16,166 nt of DNA from Actinomycetota bacterium (lineage in GTDB: Bacteria > Actinomycetota > Thermoleophilia > UBA2241), in NCBI GenBank assembly GCA_003157715.1, contig PMKK01000190.1:1-16166 (forward strand). The letters are read 5' to 3'. Shown here piece by piece: positions 1 to 7,870 of this stretch. Position 1 is the first letter of the stretch; each line of letters starts with the position of its first letter. Both the position numbers and the translations under genes were made by a program. The notes under the pieces are model-generated. The model did not search any database and was not told the DNA's origin. It saw only the letters and a program-made list of their open reading frames with translations.

Positions 1-483
1 GGCGACAACTACGAATTGCGCTCGAGCCACGTGCTGCCCGCCATGATCCGCAAGTTCCACGAAGCCACGCTCGGGCTGCCGGGCCCCGACGGCGCGCCGC
101 GCGCGGCCAACGCGCCGGTCGTGCTGTGGGGCACGGGCAGCCCGCGCCGCGAGCTGCTGCACGTCGACGACCTCGCCGAGGCGGTCGTCTTCTTGCTGGA
201 GCACGTCGCGGCGGCCGACGTGCCCGACGGACTCATCAACATCGGCACCGGCCGCGACTGCACCATCCGCGAGCTCGCGGAGCTCGTGCAACGCGTGGCG
301 GGCCACAGCGGGCCGATCGAGTGGGACGCAAGCAAACCTGACGGCACGCCGCAAAAACAGCTCGACGTGAGCCGCATCACACAGCTCGGATGGCGGGCGC
401 GCATAGGTCTTGAAGAGGGTATCCGCTCGACCTACGAGTGGTATCGGGAGAACGCGGCGGGACGGCCGGCGCTGCGCGCGTAA
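1..483 (+). CDS. fcl: GDP-L-fucose synthase, C-terminal part (5' truncated by window edge)
   Basis: This is the C-terminal ~160 residues of GDP-4-keto-6-deoxy-mannose 3,5-epimerase/4-reductase, the last step of cytosolic GDP-L-fucose synthesis. The frame is open from base 1 and ends at TAA 481-483. Family landmarks visible are GDNYEL followed by [15 protein letters not shown], then [19 protein letters not shown] (the substrate-binding stretch typical of Fcl/WcaG), then INIGTG, and a C-terminal [20 protein letters not shown] segment. The NAD(P)-binding Rossmann motif and the catalytic Ser-Tyr-Lys lie upstream of the window. It sits directly upstream of gmd, whose product is its substrate supplier, which supports the assignment over other extended SDR epimerases. 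Codon use is strongly GC-biased. Confidence 0.93.
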   Translation, partial: GDNYELRSSHVLPAMIRKFHEATLGLPGPDGAPRAANAPVVLWGTGSPRRELLHVDDLAEAVVFLLEHVAAADVPDGLINIGTGRDCTIRELAELVQRVAGHSGPIEWDASKPDGTPQKQLDVSRITQLGWRARIGLEEGIRSTYEWYRENAAGRPALRA

Positions 484-553
484 GCCGCGGAGAAGCCGGC
501 GGCCGGCGGCGCCTGGGCGACGTTGGGGTCGAAGAGAAGGCAGGGGGAGCGCA

Positions 554-1741
554 GTGGGAACCACAGCGACCAACGCGGTAAGCGCCGGCAAGACGGCGCT
601 GATCACCGGCGTTACCGGGCAAGACGGCGCCTACCTCGCCGAGCATCTGCTCGCGCAGGGGTATGTAGTGCACGGCATCAAGCGACGCGCCAGCTCGTTT
701 AACACCGACCGCGTCGACCATCTCTACGACGACCCGCACAAGTCCGGCGTGCGCTTCTTCATGCACTACGGCGACCTGACCGACGCGACCAATCTCGTCC
801 GCATCGTGCAGGAGACCCGGCCCGACGAGATCTACAACCTGGCCGCCCAGTCCCACGTGCAGGTGAGCTTCGAAACTCCCGAATACACGGCCAACTCGGA
901 TGCCCTTGGCACGCTGCGGCTGCTCGAGGCGATGCGCATTCTGGGACTCGAGGACAAGACGCGGTTCTACCAGGCTTCGACGTCGGAGATGTTCGGACTC
1001 GTGCAAGAGGTGCCGCAACGCGAGACCACGCCGTTCTACCCGCGCAGTCCGTACGGCGCGGCCAAACTCTACGGCTACTGGATCTGCGTGAACTACCGCG
1101 AGGCCTACGGCATGCACGCCAGCAACGGCATCCTGTTCAACCACGAGAGCCCGATCCGCGGCGAGACGTTCGTGACGCGCAAGATCACGCGGGCCGTGGC
1201 GCGCATCGCGCTGGGTCTTCAGGACGACCTCTACTTGGGCAACCTCGACTCGCTGCGCGACTGGGGCCACGCCCGCGATTACGTGCGCGCCATGCACCTC
1301 ATGCTGCAGCGCGACGAACCCGGCGACTTCGTGATCGCCACCGGCGAGCAGCACTCGGTGCGCGAGTTCTGCGCGCGCGCCTTCGCCGAAGTGGGTGTCG
1401 AGCTGGCCTTCGAGGGCGCGGGGGGCAAGGAGGTCGGGCTCGTCGCCTCCGTCGACCCCGACCTCATCGCCCGCGCCCGTAACGGCAACGGCAAGTCGGC
1501 CGACCGCGAGCGCCTCGTCGCTGGCCGCGTGCTCGTCAAGGTCGATGCGCGCTACTTCCGCCCAACCGAGGTCGGCAGCCTCATCGGCGACGCCTCCAAG
1601 GCGCGCAAGCTGCTGGGATGGCAGCCCGAGATCTGCTTCGACGAGCTCGTGCGCGACATGGTCTGGCAGGACGTCGACGAGGCCCGCCGGGACGAGCTCG
1701 TGCGCACGAGCGGTTATCGGGTTCGGCAGTTCAGGGAGTGA
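554..1741 (+). CDS. gmd: GDP-mannose 4,6-dehydratase
   Basis: Converts GDP-mannose to GDP-4-keto-6-deoxymannose, the first committed step to GDP-L-fucose (also to GDP-rhamnose or perosamine precursors). I place the start at GTG 554, 4 nt after the purine-rich GGGGGAG at 543-549. The frame is open upstream to 410, but those residues are Arg-rich and non-conserved and would overlap fcl. The product is 395 aa, slightly longer than the usual 345-375 because of a short N-terminal tail. Visible motifs are the Rossmann nucleotide-binding GVTGQDG (residues 19-25), [10 protein letters not shown], catalytic Thr143/Glu145 in STSEMFG, and the Y167-x3-K171 pair in [12 protein letters not shown]. The C-terminal DPRYFRP-like block reads [11 protein letters not shown]. 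Ends at TGA 1739-1741. The fcl-gmd pair implies fucose or a relative in the locus polysaccharide. Confidence 0.96.
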   Translation: MGTTATNAVSAGKTALITGVTGQDGAYLAEHLLAQGYVVHGIKRRASSFNTDRVDHLYDDPHKSGVRFFMHYGDLTDATNLVRIVQETRPDEIYNLAAQSHVQVSFETPEYTANSDALGTLRLLEAMRILGLEDKTRFYQASTSEMFGLVQEVPQRETTPFYPRSPYGAAKLYGYWICVNYREAYGMHASNGILFNHESPIRGETFVTRKITRAVARIALGLQDDLYLGNLDSLRDWGHARDYVRAMHLMLQRDEPGDFVIATGEQHSVREFCARAFAEVGVELAFEGAGGKEVGLVASVDPDLIARARNGNGKSADRERLVAGRVLVKVDARYFRPTEVGSLIGDASKARKLLGWQPEICFDELVRDMVWQDVDEARRDELVRTSGYRVRQFRE

Positions 1742-1863
1742 CGTTCAGCCGGATCTGTCACACTCTGGGCGCAAGCCAGGGCGATCCCGGCGGTGCTCAA
1801 GTCCGCGGCGAATCCGACCACCGCACGCGACGACTTGTCTGTGACAAAGCCGCCCATCGCGCC
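1742..1863. other. Convergent intergenic region after gmd; no clear terminator
   Basis: These 122 bases separate gmd (plus) from the methyltransferase gene (minus). I see no GC-rich hairpin followed by a T-tract on either strand. The only symmetry is a 7-bp inverted pair, TGTCACA at 1756-1762 and TGTGACA at 1840-1846, which is too far apart to be persuasive. The strong third-position GC bias of gmd fades about here, so this is a candidate left edge of the exchangeable glycan cassette. Confidence 0.4.
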
Positions 1864-2625
1864 TCATTCTGGTTTGATTGCTTCGACCGCAAGCTGCGTC
1901 AGCAGATCGGTCGGCCCGGTCCTTTTCTCAAGACCTACGAATTGGGGGTCGTCGCTGGTGCCGATTTCACAGCGACAGACATCGGAGAAGCCCGCCTTGA
2001 CGAGTTCTGACGACAGTGCTGCGAAGTCATAGAGGAACCCGCTGTCGTGGTGGGACTCACAGAACATGGTCTTGAGAATCTCCACTGGATAGGTGCCGGG
2101 GTAACCGTGGCGGCGGTTGCGCTCAAGGTGGGCGAGCGCGGCGTCGGGATCATCAAGATAGATGCGCGCCGTTCCTTCGACGTCGGGCGTCGCAAGTCGG
2201 ACGCGCCCGCCGGGAGCCACCGCTTTGAACATGTGCCCGAGGAGCTTTGGAGCGGACGCCAGGGAGAAGTGCTCGATGACATTGTCGCTGAAGACCCGGG
2301 AGACTGAACCAGGCGGGAACAACCAGGGCTGCAGGAGGTCCAGATAATATTGGGCTCGCCAGCCGATGTCGGTGTTGATCCAGCCCTCTAGCGGGTGACT
2401 GCCGGTGCCGACGGCGATCCTGTAGGGCCCAGCCGTCGTCTCAAGCAACCGTCGGAGGTTCGCTTGGGCGCGAGGCCTGTTGAGCAAAGCCGCGCCCTTG
2501 AGTGCAACCTCCTTCGCCCCTTTGTGCAGACCGCTCACGACTCCGCGATCCGCTGTCTCTCCCGAATCGCTCGTCTCACGGCGTCGCGCATCCCGTGTGC
2601 CACGGAGGGTCGAAATCAAGTTCAT
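1864..2625 (-). CDS. SAM-dependent methyltransferase (class I, polysaccharide-cluster type)
   Basis: Predicted 253-aa cytosolic class I methyltransferase. After a variable ~65-residue N-terminus it reads RIAVGTGSHPLEGWINTDI, then YYLDLLQPWLFPPGSVSRVFSDNVIEHFS, then MFKAVAPGGRVRLATPDVEG. This matches the small methyltransferases of glycan clusters whose core is a glycine motif followed by GWINxD, DLxxPLPF, EH and a GGxLRLxxPD strand. The glycine motif is relaxed here (GTGS), so SAM binding is inferred from the overall pattern. The ATG at 2625 is preceded on the minus strand by GAGGTGA (complement of 2636-2642) about 10 nt upstream. Ends in TGA. The gene lies downstream of the WecG-like gene on the same strand, 156 bases away, in the same reading frame and with only a TAG between (see findings). 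Probable role: methylating a sugar of the repeat unit; the substrate cannot be read from sequence. Confidence 0.75.
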   Translation of the reverse strand: MNLISTLRGTRDARRRETSDSGETADRGVVSGLHKGAKEVALKGAALLNRPRAQANLRRLLETTAGPYRIAVGTGSHPLEGWINTDIGWRAQYYLDLLQPWLFPPGSVSRVFSDNVIEHFSLASAPKLLGHMFKAVAPGGRVRLATPDVEGTARIYLDDPDAALAHLERNRRHGYPGTYPVEILKTMFCESHHDSGFLYDFAALSSELVKAGFSDVCRCEIGTSDDPQFVGLEKRTGPTDLLTQLAVEAIKPE

Positions 2626-2781
2626 TCTGCGGTGGTCACCTCGTCCTTCCGATTCGCGCCGGCGGCCACTGCGACCTCGGCGCTTGCCGTAGCGATTCTG
2701 GCATTCGCCACGAGCGCCATTTTCCAGCCATCCCAGTCGCAGACAACCGCTGCCGGCCTGACCGGTCTGGCGGCGCAGCGC
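2626..2781 (-). other. In-frame spacer between WecG-like and methyltransferase genes
   Basis: The 52 codons on the minus strand between the TAG of the WecG-like gene and the ATG of the methyltransferase contain no stop in the shared frame. The conceptual translation is rich in Arg, Gly and Gln and has no recognisable domain, which looks more like untranslated spacer than a real linker. No convincing promoter hexamers were seen. The only useful signal is the Shine-Dalgarno-like GAGGTGA for the downstream gene. Confidence 0.4.
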
Positions 2782-3567
2782 CTAGGAGCGCCCCGCGCGC
2801 CGCTCCCTCAGCAGTTGGAGACCGAGCAGCGCGACGAACCGGGGGTTCGCGTTCGCGTAGCGCCGCCACAGCCGCCGAGGCTCGAGGCTCAAGCGATACA
2901 CCCACTCCAGACCGATGTCCCTGGTCCATGCCGGTGCCTCGCGAGTGCGACCGGCAAACAGATCGAATGCGGCACCGACACCGATCATGACGCAATCGAG
3001 GTCGTCCGCATGTTCGGCCATCCATCGTTCCTGCTTGGGACACCCGATGCCGAGGAGAAGGAGCTTCACGCCGGCCGACCTGATGTCGGCGACCACCCGG
3101 TGATCCTCATCCTTGGTCAGAGGTCGGAATGGCGGGGCGTACGCAAATCCGATTTTCAGCGCGGGAGTGCGGGCAGTCAGGTTGGAGCCGATGGTGTCGA
3201 GCGCCTCATCGGTGCCTCCGTAGAGCCCCACAACCACGCCGGCATCAGCGGCGGCGGCCATGAGCTTGTCAACGAAGTCGGGGGCCATCCGTACCCTGCG
3301 CCGCTGTCGAAGGCCCAGGAGTCGAAGAGCCCAGACAAGGGGCTGGCCGTCAGGAAGCACCAGGTCCGAGGAGTTCACGAGCCCCTGAAACGCTGCGTCG
3401 TCCCAAGCCTCGATCACCATGTGGACGTTCGCCGCACAGATGGTTCTACCCCGCTTGGCCTGACACCAGGACACGACAAGGGAAACGGCCGGCGAGGCCT
3501 CGATGCAATCGACGCGCATGCCAAGGACATGCCGGCTTTGAAAACGCTGCCCAGCCACGTCACTCAT
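2782..3567 (-). CDS. WecG/TagA/CpsF family glycosyltransferase (GT26)
   Basis: A 261-aa membrane-associated glycosyltransferase of the family that adds N-acetylmannosamine-type sugars to a lipid-linked first sugar. Characteristic blocks are present in order: VLGMRVDCIEA near the N-terminus; ICAANVHMVIEA; DLVLPDGQPLVWA with the invariant PDG and its acidic residue; GIGCPKQERWMAEH (family G-x-G-x-PKQE); then GVGAAFDLFAG, REAPAWTRDIGLEWVYRL and EPRRLWRRY. The start is uncertain. ATG at 3567 begins just before the conserved region but has AGG directly against it rather than a spaced SD. GTG codons at 3576 and 3582 are alternatives downstream of AGGAAGG (complement of 3600-3606). Ends in TAG (2782-2784). 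Divergent from the GT4 operon. Likely adds the second sugar of the repeat unit; donor unknown. Confidence 0.9.
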   Translation of the reverse strand: MSDVAGQRFQSRHVLGMRVDCIEASPAVSLVVSWCQAKRGRTICAANVHMVIEAWDDAAFQGLVNSSDLVLPDGQPLVWALRLLGLRQRRRVRMAPDFVDKLMAAAADAGVVVGLYGGTDEALDTIGSNLTARTPALKIGFAYAPPFRPLTKDEDHRVVADIRSAGVKLLLLGIGCPKQERWMAEHADDLDCVMIGVGAAFDLFAGRTREAPAWTRDIGLEWVYRLSLEPRRLWRRYANANPRFVALLGLQLLRERRAGRS

Positions 3568-3627
3568 CCTGATCACGGCCACGGCTGGCCACTGCACGAC
3601 CTTCCTGAGAAACCCGAACTGACCGTT

Positions 3628-3636
3628 TGGTAGACT
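3628..3636 (+). promoter_or_regulatory. Candidate extended -10 promoter of the glycosyltransferase operon
   Basis: TGGTAGACT gives an extended TGn motif plus the -10-like hexamer TAGACT at 3631-3636, inside the ~100-bp divergent gap before the GT4 gene. No good -35 is seen at 16-18 bp spacing. Transcription would start near 3643, close to an ATG at 3646 that opens only a 9-codon frame ending at TGA 3673-3675, overlapping the GT4 start. The same TAGACT hexamer occurs upstream of mttB. Weak evidence by eye only. Confidence 0.3.
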
Positions 3637-3667
3637 GGCGGCCGCATGAGCGACCGAAAGACGATCA

Positions 3668-4882
3668 GTGGCTGACCAAGCGGCGGGCGACCGAGTCGTC
3701 ATCTTTTACAAGTCTATCCCACAGTATCGAGCACGCTTCTACGAACTGCTGCACGAGCGCCTCGCAGGAGACGGTATCGAGCTTGAGCTCATCTACGGTG
3801 ACCCTTCGCGTGAAGACGCCGGCAAGGGCGACAGCGTCGATCTCGACTGGGCTACCCGACTGCGCACACGATCTCTGCGTCTTGGCGGCCGGGAACTGCT
3901 GTGGCAGGATGGCCTGGGTCGTGTGCGTCGTGGCGATCTCGTTGTCGTCGAACAGGCCAGCAAGCTGCTTCTGAACTATGTGCTGTTCGTGCTGGCCGCC
4001 ACCGGCTTCATCCGCCTTGCTTTCTGGGGTCATGGGCGGACGACGAGGTTTCAGGCGCTGACGACGATGGGTGAGCGAGCCAAGTCCTTCATGTCGTCGA
4101 GGGTTTCGTGGTGGTTTGCGTACAACGAGCGCAGCGCCCGCTACGTGCTCGAGCTTGGCTTCCCCGACGACCGCATCACTCGAGTGCAAAACGCCATCGA
4201 TACGCGCCAACTCATCGCAGCTGCTCAACGCTGCGACGACGCGCAACTGAGCCGGGTTCGCACCGAACTCGGCTTGTGCGGCAACAACGTCTGCGTCTTC
4301 GTCGGCGCCATGTACGAGGACAAACGGCTGCTCTTCCTCACTAACGCGTGTGAAGTCATACGAAGCCGTGTGCCCGACTTCGAGATGATCTTCGTGGGAG
4401 AGGGGCCGGAGAGTCCGATCGTGTCCGCTGCGGCATCCCGGCATGCATGGGTCCACTATGTCGGTCCGAAATTCGGTGACGACCGAGTGCCGTACATGCT
4501 GCTCGCGAAACTCGAGCTCATGCCGGGACTCGTCGGTCTGGGCATCCTCGACTCGTTTGCTCTGAGGGTCCCGCTCGTCACTACCGACGTCCCCTACCAC
4601 AGTCCGGAGATCGACTACCTGCACAACGAAGAGAACGGCCTCGTCGTGGCCGGCGAGCCGGATTTCGCGGACTACGCTCGCGCCGTTGTGGCGACACTGC
4701 TGGACGAGCCGCTACGCGAACGCCTGCGCCGAGGTTGTGAGGAGAGCCGCGGCTGCTACACCGTTGAGGCAATGGCAGACAACTTTGCCGCCGGGGTGCG
4801 ACTCTGCCTCGGCCAAGACCACCGCTCCCGATGGCGTCAGCGCGTCGAGATGGTCGGCCGCACACTCTCGGGCCGGCGTTAG
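3668..4882 (+). CDS. GT4-family glycosyltransferase
   Basis: A 404-aa GT-B fold glycosyltransferase (glycosyl transferases group 1), cytosolic or peripheral. N-terminal half starts with VVIFYKSIPQYRARFYELL, a common opening for this group. The C-terminal donor-binding half shows NVCVFVGAMYEDKRL, FEMIFVGEGPES, HYVGPKFGDD, then the nucleotide-sugar stretch at residues ~285-306, MPGLVGLGILDSFALRVP. There the usual EAMA glutamate is replaced by Asp (LDSFA), a variant I regard as tolerable. The start is GTG 3668, the only usable one: the frame has a TGA at 3647-3649 and no other start nearby; no strong SD. First gene of the operon and divergent from the WecG-like gene. It ends in TAG 4880-4882, but the frame beyond stays open to TGA 5042-5044, exactly overlapping the next start (see findings). 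Sugar specificity unknown. Confidence 0.88.
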   Translation: MADQAAGDRVVIFYKSIPQYRARFYELLHERLAGDGIELELIYGDPSREDAGKGDSVDLDWATRLRTRSLRLGGRELLWQDGLGRVRRGDLVVVEQASKLLLNYVLFVLAATGFIRLAFWGHGRTTRFQALTTMGERAKSFMSSRVSWWFAYNERSARYVLELGFPDDRITRVQNAIDTRQLIAAAQRCDDAQLSRVRTELGLCGNNVCVFVGAMYEDKRLLFLTNACEVIRSRVPDFEMIFVGEGPESPIVSAAASRHAWVHYVGPKFGDDRVPYMLLAKLELMPGLVGLGILDSFALRVPLVTTDVPYHSPEIDYLHNEENGLVVAGEPDFADYARAVVATLLDEPLRERLRRGCEESRGCYTVEAMADNFAAGVRLCLGQDHRSRWRQRVEMVGRTLSGRR

Positions 4883-5040
4883 GCCGCTTCTCGTCAACGC
4901 AGCTGCCGCTCGACTCCTGTGGAACCCCTCCGATTCGACCCGCTGCCGCACTCCTTGTATCCTCGTGGCGAAAGGATGGGGGGCAGCGCTAGTCGAGTAG
5001 TGGCCGCGATTGCACGCGCCGCCCAGGTACGTTCTCGCAG
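4883..5040 (+). other. Gap between GT4 and first GT2 gene, open in the GT4 frame
   Basis: These 158 bases are the only sizeable gap between plus-strand genes from 3668 to 11760. In the GT4 frame there are 53 sense codons after TAG before TGA 5042-5044. The translation is rich in Arg, Ser and Ala, and its second codon positions are at least as GC-rich as its third positions, which argues against coding. A TATCCT hexamer at 4958-4963 could be a -10 element, but no convincing -35 accompanies it. No terminator hairpin was recognised. Confidence 0.4.
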
Positions 5041-5952
5041 TTGATACGATCCGAACTAGTAGTCTGCACTCGAAACAGGCCGGAGGAGATGGAACGTCTT
5101 CTCCAGGATTTGGCGTCCCAAGCGTCAGTTCCGCCCATTCTCGTCATCGACTCAAGCGACGATGGACTCACGAGAGACATCGTCTTGTCGGCCGCTCGCC
5201 GCGTGCCGGTGGAGATTCGATATGCCCATACAGGAGCCGGGCTGACCCGCCAGCGCATGGAGGCTGTTAATCGTCTTGCGCCAGACACCGAAGTCGTGCA
5301 TTTCGTCGATGACGACGTGATTCTCGAGCCCAACTACTTCGCGGCGATTGAGGAAACGTTTGTGGCAGACCGAAGCTTGCTCGGTGCTGGTGGACTGATT
5401 GCCAATCTGCCCGAGCATCGCCCTAGTCTCTTGCGTCGACTGTTCCTCCTGGATTGTCGCCAGGACGGCAAGATCCTGCCCTCCGGGATCAACGTGCTCG
5501 TCTTCTCCGCTGCTCAACCGCTGCCGGTTGACTGGCTGTCCGGTTGTTCCATGAGCTACCGCCGAAGCGTGTTCGACCGTCTGTCTTTCGACACGCGAAT
5601 GACGGGCTACTCTCTCGGCGAAGATGTGGACTTCAGCTACAGGGTCGCGAAAATCGGCCACCTGATGGTGACGCCGCATGCTCGGCTGGCACATCTCTGC
5701 TCTCCCGTGGGGCGAACGGACGCGCACGCGCAGGCTCGCGCCGCAGTGGTTCGCCGCCATCAATTCGTGCGACAGATGCGGGGCGACTTGAGGCTGTCGG
5801 CCTTTTGGTGGTCCTTTGTGGGAGAGCTGGTCATCCAAGTGTCTAAGGGACTCTTGGGAGCTAGACGTTACCCGCTGGTCCGTGCGGCTCACATCGCTCT
5901 CGCACTGGGCGACATCGCCATGGCGGATCGCGGCGAATTGGACCAGACGTGA
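5041..5952 (+). CDS. GT2-family glycosyltransferase (first of a tandem pair)
   Basis: A 303-aa GT-A fold inverting glycosyltransferase. ELVVCTRNRPEEMERLLQDL is the nucleotide-binding first strand. HFVDDDVILEP carries the metal-binding acidic triad at residues 90-92, and GYSLGEDVDFSYRV gives the ED pair (194-195) near the catalytic base. The start is TTG 5041, the first canonical start codon after the in-frame stop at 4990-4992; no strong SD is visible. Its stop TGA overlaps the next start as GTGA at 5949-5952. From about residue 120 on it aligns by eye with the next gene (FLLD..., SGIN/SGVN, DWL-GC, TGY-L-EDV, AR-DHL/AHL, RHQF/RHRF), so the two are paralogues. Likely adds a sugar to the repeat unit; donor and linkage unknown. 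Confidence 0.88.
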   Translation: MIRSELVVCTRNRPEEMERLLQDLASQASVPPILVIDSSDDGLTRDIVLSAARRVPVEIRYAHTGAGLTRQRMEAVNRLAPDTEVVHFVDDDVILEPNYFAAIEETFVADRSLLGAGGLIANLPEHRPSLLRRLFLLDCRQDGKILPSGINVLVFSAAQPLPVDWLSGCSMSYRRSVFDRLSFDTRMTGYSLGEDVDFSYRVAKIGHLMVTPHARLAHLCSPVGRTDAHAQARAAVVRRHQFVRQMRGDLRLSAFWWSFVGELVIQVSKGLLGARRYPLVRAAHIALALGDIAMADRGELDQT

Positions 5953-6896
5953 CGGCAAGCCAGATCGTCGAACCGATCTACGTCATCATTCCCACGCGAA
6001 ACCGCCACGCCGAACTCCGTCGCTGCCTTGACAGCCTGGTCGCGCAGACGGTCACCCCAGAGTTGGTGATCATCAGCGACGCCAGCGATGAGGGCACGTC
6101 GTCAACTGTGTGCGACCACTTCACTTCAGCCGGAGTCCTCCGCGTTACTTACGCCCGAAGCGACACCACGGGCCTCACCGCGCAACGCAACCATGGGTTA
6201 TCCGTGCTTGCCGACGCATGCGGTTACGTTCTCTTCCTGGACGACGATGTTGTGCTGCATCCGGACTATATTGAGCGGCTGGCCTCTATCTTGGGGACCC
6301 GACCCGAAGTCGTGGGGGCGGCCGGCGTGTCGACCCAGACGGCAGCCTTCTCACCCCCCTGCTACTACCGGGCCTATCTCTCGTTGTTCCTTCTGGACAG
6401 CGTCAGACGCCGGGGAGCTGTGCTCGCATCGGGCGTCAATACGGCTCCTCCGACCCACGGTCCGCCCGTCGAGGCCGATTGGCTGTTCGGATGCGCAATG
6501 TATCGAACCTGCCTGTTCCAGCGACAAGCCTTCAATGAGTCGCTCACCGGGTACGCGCTGTTCGAGGACGTCGAGTTCTCGTCCCGAGCCAAGTCATTTG
6601 GCAGTCTCGTCGTTGACCCGAGTGCGCGGCTGGACCACCTTCGTAGCGCCGCAGGGAGGCTGAACGCTCGAGCGTATGCTCGAATGAGCGTAGTGAACCG
6701 GCACCGATTCGCCCGTCAGCATCGCCCCGGGATCCGGGCGGCGATGGCTTATTGGTGGAGCGTGCTCGGGCTTGTCGGTTTGCAGTCCGCCCAGGTGGTT
6801 CACGACCACGGGCACCTGAACAGGGAGCAGTGGCGGGGAACGTGCGACGGGATCGCCGACGTGGTTGCGGACCGGTGCGGGGTAGAGCACCCGTGA
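5949..6896 (+). CDS. GT2-family glycosyltransferase (second of a tandem pair)
   Basis: A 315-aa GT-A fold glycosyltransferase. IYVIIPTRNRHAELRRCLDSL opens the fold. LFLDDDVVLHP carries the DDD triad at residues 98-100, and GYALFEDVEFSSRA gives the downstream ED motif. The GTG start at 5949 overlaps the preceding TGA by 4 nt (GTGA), so translation is probably coupled. Its own TGA overlaps the next GTG in the same way at 6893-6896. It shares block order and many residues with the preceding GT2 gene, consistent with tandem duplication followed by divergence. The C-terminal tail contains a hydrophobic AYWWSVLGLVGL stretch that may attach it to the membrane. Sugar specificity cannot be read. Confidence 0.9.
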   Translation: MTASQIVEPIYVIIPTRNRHAELRRCLDSLVAQTVTPELVIISDASDEGTSSTVCDHFTSAGVLRVTYARSDTTGLTAQRNHGLSVLADACGYVLFLDDDVVLHPDYIERLASILGTRPEVVGAAGVSTQTAAFSPPCYYRAYLSLFLLDSVRRRGAVLASGVNTAPPTHGPPVEADWLFGCAMYRTCLFQRQAFNESLTGYALFEDVEFSSRAKSFGSLVVDPSARLDHLRSAAGRLNARAYARMSVVNRHRFARQHRPGIRAAMAYWWSVLGLVGLQSAQVVHDHGHLNREQWRGTCDGIADVVADRCGVEHP

Positions 6897-7870
6897 CAGC
6901 TGACCTTACGATCCTGGTCCCAAGCTCCTACCGGCCCGAGGCCCTGCGGCGCTGTCTCGACGCGATCTCAAGGCAGACTGTGGCTCCCCGCGCCGTCGTC
7001 GTCACACTCAGACCCGACGACATCGAGGGTGAGCGCGTCTGCCTCCACTCCGAGCCTCCCGGTCCCGGGGTAGTCCACGTGGTGGAATCCGGGCTGATCG
7101 TGGCGCGCAAGGCGGGGTTGGACAGGGCGAACACGGCGTGGGTGGCGTTCCTGGACGACGACGCCGAGCCCGCCCCGGACTGGTGCGAGCGCGCCTTGCC
7201 TTACCTGGGAGATCCGAGCGTCGGCTGCCTTGGAGGCAGAATCATCGACTTCCACGGAGCCCGCACGACAGCCCGCTGGATCGGCGCGTCTGTGCCGATC
7301 GCGCGTGTGGATGCATTCGGCCGCCTTCTGTCTCACCTTCACGACATCCCCGAGGGTCGCGGCCGCGTGGAGGATGTCGACTTCCTCCCGGGCTCGAACC
7401 TCTTCATTCGCGCTGCAGTCGCGCGGCTCGCAGACCACGGGAGAGCTCCCGGCCTAGCCCCGGGCGAGGAGCTCGAATGGTGCATGACGGCTCAAGACAG
7501 TGGCTTACGCGTGGTGTATGACTCCTCTCTTGTGGTCGCTCACTACCCCGCGGCGCGAAGGGGTGCGACGGCGCGCCATGACAAGGTGGGATACGCATTC
7601 GAATATGCCTACATGATGTCGTATGTGCTCGCCAGGCATCGCCGCGGCCCCCGGCGGGCGCTGGTCATGGCCTATTCTGGACTGGTCGGGGCCCGCGTCT
7701 CGCCCGGGTTGCTCCTCCTGGCTCCGTGTCTCGCGCGGCCTGGGCTGATCCGACGTTGGACGGCGGCCACAAAGGGCCGCATCCAGGGCTGGGCGGATGC
7801 TAGACGCTCGCTGACCAAGAGGCACTGCCGGGGCAACGCCGGCAGAGCGGCAGGCGGGGCGGCACGGTGA
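6893..7870 (+). CDS. GT2-family glycosyltransferase (third)
   Basis: A 325-aa GT-A fold protein. LTILVPSSYRPEALRRCLDAI starts the fold, VAFLDDDAEPAPDW carries the metal-binding triad at residues 88-90, and PGSNLFIRAAV with PGEELEWCMTAQDSG forms the acceptor/catalytic region. It differs from the two preceding GT2 proteins, lacking the FLLD and TGY-L-EDV blocks, so it probably acts on another donor or acceptor. The start is set at GTG 6893 by the 4-nt GTGA overlap. The frame is open further upstream to 6752, but that stretch overlaps the conserved end of the previous gene and is Arg/Gly-rich. The C-terminus is basic. Its TGA overlaps the polymerase start at 7867-7870. Confidence 0.88.
   Translation: MTADLTILVPSSYRPEALRRCLDAISRQTVAPRAVVVTLRPDDIEGERVCLHSEPPGPGVVHVVESGLIVARKAGLDRANTAWVAFLDDDAEPAPDWCERALPYLGDPSVGCLGGRIIDFHGARTTARWIGASVPIARVDAFGRLLSHLHDIPEGRGRVEDVDFLPGSNLFIRAAVARLADHGRAPGLAPGEELEWCMTAQDSGLRVVYDSSLVVAHYPAARRGATARHDKVGYAFEYAYMMSYVLARHRRGPRRALVMAYSGLVGARVSPGLLLLAPCLARPGLIRRWTAATKGRIQGWADARRSLTKRHCRGNAGRAAGGAAR

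Noticed and set aside
410..553. N-terminal extension of gmd from ATG 410
   Set aside because: It would overlap the conserved end of fcl, is Arg-rich without homology to Gmd, and the GTG at 554 has a purine-rich SD.
377..1354. 325-codon minus-strand frame opposite gmd
   Set aside because: Shadow of gmd, which has intact catalytic and nucleotide-binding motifs.
2395..3633. 412-codon open frame on the plus strand across the WecG-like gene
   Set aside because: Antisense to a well-supported glycosyltransferase and methyltransferase 5' end; composition low in hydrophobic blocks and no recognisable motif.
3646..3675. Nine-codon leader peptide starting at ATG 3646
   Set aside because: No SD and no regulatory codon run; it probably arises by chance next to the possible transcription start.
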